A program made the position numbers and the translations under genes. The notes beneath the pieces are model-generated. The model was not told where the DNA came from. It worked only from the letters and a program-made list of their open reading frames with translations, and did no database searches. Shown here piece after piece: positions 26,879-34,622 of a stretch of DNA of 53,751 nt (the first letter of the stretch is position 1; each line of letters opens with the position of its first letter). Source of the stretch: Peptostreptococcaceae bacterium pGA-8 (lineage in GTDB: Bacteria > Bacillota > Clostridia > Peptostreptococcales > Anaerovoracaceae); NCBI GenBank assembly GCA_900112915.1, contig FONK01000012.1:1-53751 (forward strand), read 5' to 3'.

Positions 26879-27790
26879 ATGGCAGTTTTCAGAGTAGAGA
26901 AAAACAGAGGCTATACCATCATGAGCAATCACCACCTGCGAAATAAGGAACTGACCCTAAAGGCAAAAGGCTTGCTTTCTCAAATGCTGTCGCTTCCGGA
27001 AAACTGGGACTATACCCTTGCAGGACTGTCCCATATCAACAAAGAAAGTATTGACGCCATTCGCACAGCAGTTTTGGAGCTTGAAAAGGCAGGATATATT
27101 GAAAGGTCACAAGGCAGAGATGAAAAAGGAAAAATGACAGCCATTGCTTATACCATTTACGAGCATCCACAAAGTCCGGTATTGGACTATCCGGTACCCA
27201 AAAATCCAACATCGGATAAGCCGATATTGGAAAAACCGAAAGCGGATAATCCGATATCGGAAAATCCAACGCAATTAAATAAAGATATACAAAAAACTGA
27301 TCTATCAAAAAAAGAAGAAAGAAATAAAGATGGATTAAATACCGATTCCATTCCTATCCTTTCCCCTGACCCCTCTCCTTTGGAGAAGTCCTTACCGGAA
27401 CAGAACGGAAAGGAACAGAAAGATGCATACAAAATCTATGAGGAAATTATCAAGGACAATATCGAGTATGAACACCTCATAAACGCAAAACACCTTGACC
27501 GTGATCGCATCGATGAAATCCTTGACCTCATTCTTGAAACCGTATGCAGCAAAAGAAAGAGAATCTTAATTGCAGGCGATGAATACCCGGCGGAGCTTGT
27601 AAAGGCAAAATTCATGAAGCTTAACAGCAGCCATATTGAATTTGTCCTTGACTGTATGCAGGAAAACACCACAAAGGTAAGAAATATCAAGCAGTATCTA
27701 AAGGCGGTGCTTTTCAATGCCCCGTCCACCATCGGAAACTATTACACCGCACTTGTCAATCACGATATGTACGGAAGAGATGACTTCTAA
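26879..27790 (+). CDS. Helix-turn-helix replication/control protein (DUF6017-like)
   Basis: The product is 303 residues and the first gene of the transfer module. Residues 1-100 form a winged helix of the type found in element replication initiators (AVFRVEKNRGYTIMSNHHLR, LSLPENWDYTLAGLSHI, AVLELEKAGYIERSQGRD). Residues 101-185 are a proline-rich linker with repeats spaced as xNPxxxxPI/V. The C-terminal ~110 residues (YEEIIKDNIEYEHLI to YLKAVLFNAP) match DUF6017. GAAAGGAG precedes the ATG. It probably binds element DNA to start replication or to regulate transfer genes. Which of these cannot be decided from sequence. Confidence 0.8.
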   Translation: MAVFRVEKNRGYTIMSNHHLRNKELTLKAKGLLSQMLSLPENWDYTLAGLSHINKESIDAIRTAVLELEKAGYIERSQGRDEKGKMTAIAYTIYEHPQSPVLDYPVPKNPTSDKPILEKPKADNPISENPTQLNKDIQKTDLSKKEERNKDGLNTDSIPILSPDPSPLEKSLPEQNGKEQKDAYKIYEEIIKDNIEYEHLINAKHLDRDRIDEILDLILETVCSKRKRILIAGDEYPAELVKAKFMKLNSSHIEFVLDCMQENTTKVRNIKQYLKAVLFNAPSTIGNYYTALVNHDMYGRDDF

Positions 27791-27802
27791 AGGAGAAAAT
27801 GT

Positions 27803-28015
27803 ATGAAACAGGGAACCCTTATCTTTGATGAATACCGCGACCGTTACGACATCCGTTTTGACTTATCCGAATATTACGGAGGGCTGCACTGCGGGGACTG
27901 TCTGGAGGTATTTACCCGCGGCAAGTGGAAGCCCGCAAGAATGGAGTACGGCAATAACTGGTATCTTACGGGCATACGCACCGATGACTTAAACGGACTT
28001 TTGGTACGGATTTAA
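27803..28015 (+). CDS. DUF5348 small protein
   Basis: The product is 70 residues, mostly beta strands (IRFDLSEYYGGLHCGDCLEVF, KWKPARMEYGNNWYLTG). The pattern and its place between the HTH protein and PcfB fit DUF5348 of Tn1549-type elements. Function is unknown. It starts 12 bp after the preceding gene with AAAGGAG upstream. Confidence 0.75.
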   Translation: MKQGTLIFDEYRDRYDIRFDLSEYYGGLHCGDCLEVFTRGKWKPARMEYGNNWYLTGIRTDDLNGLLVRI

Positions 28016-28053
28016 TCCATATAACTGCAGGAAGAAAAGAAAGGAGGAGAAAA

Positions 28054-28536
28054 TTGCAGGATGAAATAAACGAAAAAGTGATTGCCCTGTATATCAAGGG
28101 CGGAAAAATCACGGCAAAGCTGCTTCAAAAGGCAATGAAGATATTTCTTGCTGAAATAAAAAAACAAGCGGAAAAACAAAAGCTCCCTCACGGAAAGCAG
28201 AACCTAAAGCAGCTTATGAAGCAGAACGCCGGTGTTTCCAATATCGAAATCACCGATGAAAATATCAAAGCCTTTGAAGCGACCGCAAAGAAATACGGGA
28301 TTGACTTTGCCCTAAAAAAAGACAGAAGCACTTCACCGCCCCGCCACCTTGTATTTTTCAAGGGACGGGATGCGGATGTTCTAAAGGCAGCCTTTGACGA
28401 GTTTTCAAAAAAGAAGCTCACAAAAGAAAAGCTCCCCTCTGTAAGAAAGGTGCTTTTAGCCTTTAAGGAACAGGCAAAGGCAATCAATAAAGGTCGGGAG
28501 GTTGTGAAAAATAAAGACAGGGGGATTGAGCGATGA
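28054..28536 (+). CDS. PcfB-family (DUF3801) conjugation protein
   Basis: The product is 160 residues starting at TTG 28054, 3-4 nt after AAGGAGGAG. The N-terminal part, with GGKITAKLLQKAMK, then HGKQNLKQLMKQNAGVSNIEI and IDFALKKDRSTSPPRHLVFFKGRDADVL, is the PcfB/DUF3801 signature. PcfB helps present the relaxosome to the coupling protein in pCF10-type systems, so it probably docks DNA on VirD4. Its stop overlaps the VirD4 start by 4 bp. Confidence 0.85.
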   Translation: MQDEINEKVIALYIKGGKITAKLLQKAMKIFLAEIKKQAEKQKLPHGKQNLKQLMKQNAGVSNIEITDENIKAFEATAKKYGIDFALKKDRSTSPPRHLVFFKGRDADVLKAAFDEFSKKKLTKEKLPSVRKVLLAFKEQAKAINKGREVVKNKDRGIER

Positions 28537-30308
28537 CGGAAGAAACAAAGAAACAAATTTTGCTGCACCTGCCGTATCTGGTCTTTGTCTATCTCTTTGA
28601 CAAAATAGCACAGGGCTTTCGATTATCCTACGGCATGGATTTTGGAACAAGGCTTCTGCATTTTCCTGAGGGACTGTCAGAAGCCTTTTCTTCTCCCCTT
28701 ATCAGCTTTCATTTAGCCGACCTTTGTATCGGAATCATAGCGGCGGCACTCATTCGTCTTGCCGTCTATGTGAAAGGCAAAAATGCAAAGAAGTACAGGA
28801 AAGGAACAGAGTACGGATCCGCCCGTTTTGGAAATAAAAAAGACATTAAGCCATATATTGATCCGGTATTTAGGAACAACATTCCTCTTACCAAAACGGA
28901 GTGTATTACTATGAACAGCCGTCCGAAAAATCCGAAATACGCAAGAAACAAAAACATCCTTGTGGTCGGAGGCTCCGGCAGCGGAAAGACGAGATTTTTT
29001 GTAAAGCCGTCATTGATGCAGATGCATTCAAGCTATGTAGTTACCGACCCCAAAGGCGAGCTGCTTCTCTCCTGCGGGAAGTTACTGCAGCGAGGCGGAT
29101 ATAAAATTAAGGTGCTGAATACCATCAATTTCAAAAAGAGTATGAAGTACAACCCGTTCTCATATATCCGAAGTGAAAAGGATATTTTGAAGCTGGTAAA
29201 CACAATCATTATGAACACCAAAGGCGACGGCGAAAAAGCCGCCGAGGACTTCTGGACGAAATCGGAACGCCTTTTCTACTCTGCCCTGATCGGATATATC
29301 TTCTATGAAGCGCCGGAGGAAGAAAAGAATTTTACCACACTTCTTGAAATGATAAACGCATCGGAGGCAAGGGAGGACGATCCGGAATTTCAAAGCCCGG
29401 TTGACCTAATGTTTCAGAGATTGGAGGAGAAAGACCCGGAGCATTTTGCAGTAAGACAGTATAAGAAGTTTCTTCTTTCCGCCGGAAAAACAAGGTCCTC
29501 CATCTTAATCTCCTGCGGCGCCCGTCTTGCCCCATTTGACATAAGGGAGCTTAGAGAGCTACTTGAAAAAGACGAAATGGAGCTTGATACCATAGGGGAT
29601 CGAAAAACGGCACTCTTTGTTATCATAAGCGACACCGATGACACCTTTAACTTTGTTGTATCAATTCTATACACCCAGCTTTTTAATCTTCTCTGCGATA
29701 AGGCGGACGATGTGTACGGCGGAAGGCTCCCCGTTCATGTTCGCTGCCTTTTGGACGAGTTTGCAAATATCGGGCAGATCCCGAAGTTTGAAAAGCTGAT
29801 TGCCACCATCCGAAGCCGCGAAATATCGGCTTCTATTATTTTGCAGTCCCAGTCCCAGCTGAAAGCGATATATAAGGAGAATGCGGACACCATTGTTGGT
29901 AACTGCGACAGCTTCCTCTTTCTTGGAGGCAAGGAAAAGACAACTCTAAAGGAAGTATCGGAAATACTGGGAAAGGAAACCATCGACAGCTTTAACACCT
30001 CTGAAACAAGAGGACGGGAGTTATCTCACGGGCTGAACTATCAAAAGCTTGGGAAAGAACTGATGACGCAGGATGAAATTGCGGTTATGGACGGCGGAAA
30101 GTGCATCCTGCAAATAAGAGGCGTAAGACCGTTCTTTTCGGATAAGTACAATATTACAGCCCACCCTAATTACAAATATCTTTCCGATTATGACAAGAAA
30201 AACTCTTTTGATGCGGAAAGGTATATCAAATACCGCCCCGCAGTCGTAAGGCAAAATGAAGTCTTTGACTACTACGAAATCGACGCGGAAAAATTAGCGG
30301 AAGAATAA
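28533..30308 (+). CDS. VirD4/TraG-type coupling ATPase
   Basis: The product is 591 residues. Two or so N-terminal membrane helices (residues ~10-80) are followed by a RecA-like motor with Walker A GGSGSGKT (146-153) and Walker B RCLLDEFANIGQIPKFEK. ISASIILQSQSQLKAIY is the arginine/sensor region and GNCDSFLFLGG a later motif. It pumps the relaxase-DNA complex into the type IV channel. It is coupled by a 4-bp overlap to PcfB, its likely adaptor. Confidence 0.95.
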   Translation: MTEETKKQILLHLPYLVFVYLFDKIAQGFRLSYGMDFGTRLLHFPEGLSEAFSSPLISFHLADLCIGIIAAALIRLAVYVKGKNAKKYRKGTEYGSARFGNKKDIKPYIDPVFRNNIPLTKTECITMNSRPKNPKYARNKNILVVGGSGSGKTRFFVKPSLMQMHSSYVVTDPKGELLLSCGKLLQRGGYKIKVLNTINFKKSMKYNPFSYIRSEKDILKLVNTIIMNTKGDGEKAAEDFWTKSERLFYSALIGYIFYEAPEEEKNFTTLLEMINASEAREDDPEFQSPVDLMFQRLEEKDPEHFAVRQYKKFLLSAGKTRSSILISCGARLAPFDIRELRELLEKDEMELDTIGDRKTALFVIISDTDDTFNFVVSILYTQLFNLLCDKADDVYGGRLPVHVRCLLDEFANIGQIPKFEKLIATIRSREISASIILQSQSQLKAIYKENADTIVGNCDSFLFLGGKEKTTLKEVSEILGKETIDSFNTSETRGRELSHGLNYQKLGKELMTQDEIAVMDGGKCILQIRGVRPFFSDKYNITAHPNYKYLSDYDKKNSFDAERYIKYRPAVVRQNEVFDYYEIDAEKLAEE

Positions 30309-30322
30309 GAAGGAGGAAACAC

Positions 30323-30385
30323 TTGATCTACAAAACAGCCGTATATAGAGCAAGGGCGCCTGACGCCCGAAAGCCTATCCGCTAA
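30323..30385 (+). CDS. 20-residue leader peptide before a terminator
   Basis: TTG at 30323 lies 6 nt after AGGAGG and opens a 20-codon frame, very basic (IYKTAVYRARAPDARKPIR). It contains a GGGCG/CGCCC hairpin (30354-30368). Its last two codons form the left arm of the terminator at 30377-30401 and its stop lies in the loop. A strong ribosome site on such a short frame argues for a coupled control role. It could also be a decayed gene start. Confidence 0.45.
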   Translation: MIYKTAVYRARAPDARKPIR

Positions 30386-30401
30386 AAAAGCGGATTTTTT
30401 T
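30377..30401 (+). terminator. Intrinsic terminator or attenuator inside the transfer operon
   Basis: ATCCGC (30377-30382) pairs with GCGGAT (30390-30395), and six T follow. Genes continue downstream in the same direction, so it should act as an attenuator. Confidence 0.75.
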
Positions 30402-30454
30402 ATGAGGAAAAAAAAACTATGTGTAGCCGCACAGGCGGCAGAAAGGATGAATCT

Positions 30455-30670
30455 ATGGCATTTTTTAATTCAGCAGTCGGAGTATTACAGACGCTTGTAA
30501 TCGCACTTGGTGCAGGACTTGGAATCTGGGGCATCGTAAACCTTTTGGAAGGGTACGGGAATGACAATCCCGGCGCAAAGTCGCAGGGCATAAAGCAGCT
30601 TATGGCGGGCGGAGGCGTTGCCCTTATCGGTACAACCCTTGTTCCGCTTCTTCGCGGGCTTTTCGGATAA
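30455..30670 (+). CDS. Maff2-family small membrane protein
   Basis: The product is 71 residues from ATG 30455, 6-7 nt after GAAAGGAT. Two hydrophobic helices (VLQTLVIALGAGLGIWGIVNLL and GGGVALIGTTLVPLL) flank a polar loop GYGNDNPGAKSQGIKQL, which is the Maff2 pattern. It resembles a VirB2-type pilin or channel subunit in size and layout. This role is likely but unproven for the family. It sits 11 bp before the VirB6-like gene. Confidence 0.85.
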   Translation: MAFFNSAVGVLQTLVIALGAGLGIWGIVNLLEGYGNDNPGAKSQGIKQLMAGGGVALIGTTLVPLLRGLFG

Positions 30671-30681
30671 GGAGGTAACAG

Positions 30682-31551
30682 GTGCAGAGCATACTTGATG
30701 CGATGAATGAATGGATCAAAAATCTTTTAATCGGCTCCATTCAGGGAAATCTGGAAGCTCTGCTTGGCGATGTCAACGAAAAAGTAGGAACCATAGCGGC
30801 AGAAGTAGGCAAGACCCCGCAGGGCTGGAACGGCAGCGTATTTTCCATGATAAAAACCCTATCGGAAAATGTAATCGTCCCCATCGCGGGACTTGTCATT
30901 ACCTATGTGCTTTGCTACGAGCTGATCAGCATGATTATTGATAAAAATAACCTGCACGAGCTGGACAGCTTTATGTTCTTTAAGTGGTTTTTCAAGGCAT
31001 GGGTAGCGGTATTTATCGTTACCCATACCTTTGATATTACTATGGCAGTATTTGATGTGGCGCAGCACGTCGTATCGGGTGCCGCCGGTGTAATCAGTTC
31101 AGACACCAGCATGGATATTTCTTCAACCATAAGCTCTATGGGAGATAAATTAAAGGATATGGAGATACCGGAGCTTTTGCTCCTTTCCATAGAAACGGGA
31201 CTTGTGAGCCTTTCCATGAAGATTATGTCCATCTTTATTACCGTTGTCATCTACGGCAGAATGATAGAGATCTATTTAGTCTGCTCCGTCGCCCCGATTC
31301 CATTTGCCACTATGACAAACAGAGAATGGGGACAGATCGGAAACAATTACCTGAAAAGCTTATTCGCACTTGGTTTTCAGGGCTTTTTAATCATGGTATG
31401 CGTCGGAATCTATGCCGTCTTGGTAAAGGGCATGACCCTATCCGACAACCTGCATACCGCGATATTTTCCCTTGCGGCATATACCGTGCTGCTTTGCTTT
31501 ATGCTTCTAAAATCAAGTGCCATTTCAAAATCGATCTTCGGGGCGCATTAG
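30682..31551 (+). CDS. VirB6/TrbL-like channel membrane protein
   Basis: The product is 289 residues starting at GTG 30682, 6 nt after GGAGGT. About six membrane helices are visible: VIVPIAGLVITYVLCYELI, FKAWVAVFIVTHTFDITMAVF, LVSLSMKIMSIFITVVIYGRMIEIYLVC, a glycine-rich helix, and a final pair. The family is the CD0411-type membrane component of Gram-positive conjugation systems. It likely forms the inner channel with PrgI and VirB4. Confidence 0.85.
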   Translation: MQSILDAMNEWIKNLLIGSIQGNLEALLGDVNEKVGTIAAEVGKTPQGWNGSVFSMIKTLSENVIVPIAGLVITYVLCYELISMIIDKNNLHELDSFMFFKWFFKAWVAVFIVTHTFDITMAVFDVAQHVVSGAAGVISSDTSMDISSTISSMGDKLKDMEIPELLLLSIETGLVSLSMKIMSIFITVVIYGRMIEIYLVCSVAPIPFATMTNREWGQIGNNYLKSLFALGFQGFLIMVCVGIYAVLVKGMTLSDNLHTAIFSLAAYTVLLCFMLLKSSAISKSIFGAH

Positions 31552-31578
31552 CCCTAATGTAAAGGAGGGATCAGAACA

Positions 31579-32115
31579 ATCAGTAAAAAATATAACATTA
31601 TCTATGCCGATCCGCCGTGGAGGTACGAAAGAAGCAAGGTGCAGGGAGCGGCGGAAAATCACTACCCCACCATGAGCATAGAGAATCTTTGTGCGCTTCC
31701 TGTTTCTGAAATCGCAGAAAAGGACTGCGCACTTTTTTTATGGGCGACTTTCCCGCAGCTTAAGGAAGCCCTGCAGCTTATCAAAGCATGGGGCTTTCAG
31801 TACAAGACGGTTGCTTTTGTATGGCTGAAAACAAATAAAAAAGCAGGCACATGGTTTTACGGGCTTGGCTTTTGGACAAGAGGAAATGCGGAAATTTGCC
31901 TTCTTGCAACGAAAGGTCATCCCAAAAGGAAGGCTGCAAATATCCACCAGCTTATCATAAGCCCCGTTGAAGCACACAGCAAAAAGCCGGATATAGCAAG
32001 AGAAAAAATCACAGCCCTTATGGGCGATCTTCCTAAAATAGAGCTTTTTGCAAGAAAAGAAAGTCCCGGCTGGGATATATGGGGAAACGAAGTAAAAAGC
32101 AGTATTACGTTTTAA
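31579..32115 (+). CDS. MT-A70-type adenine methyltransferase with lost ATG start
   Basis: The catalytic DPPW lies in YNIIYADPPWRYE at residues 5-17 when read from 31579. The rest (NHYPTMSIENL, LFLWATFPQLKEAL, WGFQYKTVAFVWLKTN, ETNEICLLATKGHP-like NAEICLLATKGHPKRK) is complete for the family and gives 178 residues. The expected start is ATC, in the context ACAATCAGTAAAAAA, 10 nt after GGAGG. No ATG, GTG or TTG exists between the upstream stop (31555) and the GTG at 31639, and starting at that GTG would delete DPPW. It probably methylates N6-adenine of element DNA to evade restriction, if it is translated from ATC. Confidence 0.75.
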   Translation: MSKKYNIIYADPPWRYERSKVQGAAENHYPTMSIENLCALPVSEIAEKDCALFLWATFPQLKEALQLIKAWGFQYKTVAFVWLKTNKKAGTWFYGLGFWTRGNAEICLLATKGHPKRKAANIHQLIISPVEAHSKKPDIAREKITALMGDLPKIELFARKESPGWDIWGNEVKSSITF

Positions 32116-32131
32116 CGGAAAGGAGGCTTTT

Positions 32132-32527
32132 ATGGCGTATGTACCCGTACCCAAAGACTTAACAAAGGTCAAGACAAAGGTTGCCTTTAACCTGACAAAA
32201 AGGCAGATCATTTGCTTTACGGCAGCCTTAATCGCAGGGCTGCCTGTTTTCTTTCTCCTAAAGGGAGGCGCAGGAACAAGCCTTGCGGCTTTTTTCATGA
32301 TTTTAGTGATGCTTCCCTTTTTCTTCTTTGCCATGTACGAAAAGCACGGACAGCCCCTTGAAGTCGTCCTAAAGCATATCGTGCAGACAAAGTTTATTAG
32401 AAAGAAAGAGCGTCCCTACAGGACGAGAAACTATTATGCACTTCTCATAAAGCAGAGAAAACTTGAAAAGGAGGTATTTCATATTGTTAAAGGACAAAAC
32501 AAAGGAAAAAAACAGCGTAAAAAATAA
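32132..32527 (+). CDS. PrgI-family membrane protein
   Basis: The product is 131 residues. The N-terminus YVPVPKDLTKVKTKVAFNLTKRQ is the PrgI signature, followed by two membrane helices (IICFTAALIAGLPVFFLL and SLAAFFMILVMLPFFFFAMY) and a basic tail. It is the VirB3-like partner of VirB4. The VirB4 start lies inside its 3' end (44-bp overlap). Confidence 0.9.
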   Translation: MAYVPVPKDLTKVKTKVAFNLTKRQIICFTAALIAGLPVFFLLKGGAGTSLAAFFMILVMLPFFFFAMYEKHGQPLEVVLKHIVQTKFIRKKERPYRTRNYYALLIKQRKLEKEVFHIVKGQNKGKKQRKK

Positions 32528-34622
32528 AAGAAAGCTCACAAGAAGCGAGAAAAAGCAGATTGCAGAGCTTATACGAAAGGCAAAGCCGGAAAAGAAAGCT
32601 TCTTCCGCACAGGAGAGCATCCCCTATCTTTCTATGCATCCGGACGGGATATGCAGGGTAGCTGAAAACAGATACAGCAAGTGCATTTCCTTTTCCGACA
32701 TCAATTATCAGCTTGCAGGAGCGGACGAGAAAACCGCTATCTTTGAAAACTGGTGCGACTTTCTAAACTATTTTGATTCCTCTGTGGATGTGCAGCTTTC
32801 CTTTATCAATCAGGGAAGCCGCGGAGAAGCAAAGGCCGCAATCGAGATTCCGATGCAAGACGACGACTTTAATTCCATAAGAAGCGAGTATCAGAAAATG
32901 CTTTCCGATCAGCTTTCCAAAGGAAACAACGGTCTTGTGAAACTGAAATTCGTAACATTCAGCGTGGAAGCAGAAAATATGAGTGCGGCAAAGGCAAGGC
33001 TTAACCGTATTGAAACGGATATGCTGAACAATTTTAAGGTGCTTGGCGTAAGTGCTCATTCCATGAACGGCTACGAAAGGCTGAAAACCCTGCACGGCAT
33101 TTTTCACCCGGAGGGAGAACCTTTCTTCTTTTCTTGGGACTATCTTGTGCCGTCGGGATTATCAACAAAAGACTTTATCGCTCCGTCCTCTTTTCATTTC
33201 GGCGAAGGAAGAACCTTTCGCATGGGAAAGAAACTCGGTGCAGTAAGCTTTCTTGAAATTTTAGCTCCGGAATTAAACGACCGCATCCTGTCCGACCTTT
33301 TGGATCTGGAAACGGGAATGATCGTAAACCTGCATATCAAAAGCATCGATCAGGCGGAGGCAATCAAGACGATAAAAAGAAAAATCACCGACCTTGACAA
33401 GATGAAGATTGACGAGCAGAAAAAGGCGGTCAGAAGTGGCTATGACATGGACATCATCCCGTCCGACCTTGCCACCTACGGAGGAGAAGCGAAAAATCTC
33501 TTGCAGGATTTACAGAGCAGAAACGAAAGGATGTTTCTGGTTACCTTTCTTGTGGTGAACATGGCAGACAGTAAAAGAAAGCTGGACAACGATGTTTTTG
33601 CTGCCGCGGGAATCGCACAGAAATATAACTGCGCCTTAACCCGCCTTGACTTTCAACAGGAGGAAGGTCTGATGTCAAGCATTCCTCTTGGAAGAAATGA
33701 AATTGAAATTCAAAGAGGGCTTACCACCTCAAGCACCGCCGTATTCATTCCCTTTATCACGCAGGAGCTTTTTCAGGACGGCGAAGCACTTTACTACGGG
33801 CTTAACGCTCTTAGTAACAACATGATTTTATGCGACAGAAAGCAGCTGAAAAACCCGAACGGCTTGATCCTCGGAACGCCCGGTTCCGGTAAATCCTTTG
33901 CAGCAAAGCGTGAAATTACAAACGCTTTTTTAATCACGGACGATGACATCTATATATCCGATCCCGAAGCCGAGTACGCCCCTTTGGTAAACAGCCTTTC
34001 GGGGCAGGTTATCCGTATTTCTCCCACAAGCAAAGAATATATCAATCCCATGGATATAAACCTTAATTACAGCGAGGATGATAATCCTCTTGCCTTAAAA
34101 TCGGACTTTATCCTTTCCCTTTGCGAGCTTGTGGTCGGAGGAAAGGAAGGACTTTCACCGGTGGAAAAAACGGTCATCGACCGTGCGGTAAGGACAATTT
34201 ACAGGGAGTTTCTTGCAAAGCCCGCGCCGGAAAGGATGCCTGTTTTGGGAGATCTTTACGAGGAGCTTTTAAGACAGCCAGAGCCGGAGGCTGAAAGAGT
34301 TGCGGCAGCCCTTGAGCTTTATGTAACAGGCTCTCTTAATGTCTTTAACCACAAAACCAATGTAGAGCTTAATAACCGCCTTGTCTGCTTTGATATAAAG
34401 AGCCTTGGAAAGCAGCTTAAAAAGCTTGGAATGTTAATTGTGCAGGATCAGATTTGGAACCGCGTAACCATAAACAGAGCAAGGAAAAAGGCAACCCGCT
34501 ACTATATGGACGAATTTCATCTTCTGCTTCGTGAGGAGCAGACCGCAGCATATTCTGTGGAAATCTGGAAGCGTTTCAGGAAATGGTCGGGCATTCCCAC
34601 AGGGATTACCCAAAATGTAAAG
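32484..34622 (+). CDS. VirB4-type conjugation ATPase, 5' exon
   Basis: The start is TTG 32484, 9 nt after AGGAGG. An earlier in-frame TTG at 32463 precedes that ribosome site and is rejected. This part covers 713 codons: the N-terminal VirB4 domain (SFSDINYQLAGADEK), then Walker A ILGTPGSGKSFAAKRE near residue 465 and later motor motifs (YMDEFHLLLREEQTA is Walker B). The conserved GITQNVK is cut by the group II intron right after AAG (34622). Reading on into the intron hits a stop after 12 codons. Spliced to 37060-37326 it gives an 801-residue protein of normal length. Confidence 0.92.

Noticed and set aside
27170..27275. CRISPR-like repeats
   Set aside because: The repeats are short, in frame and encode a proline-rich linker; there are no spacers or cas genes.
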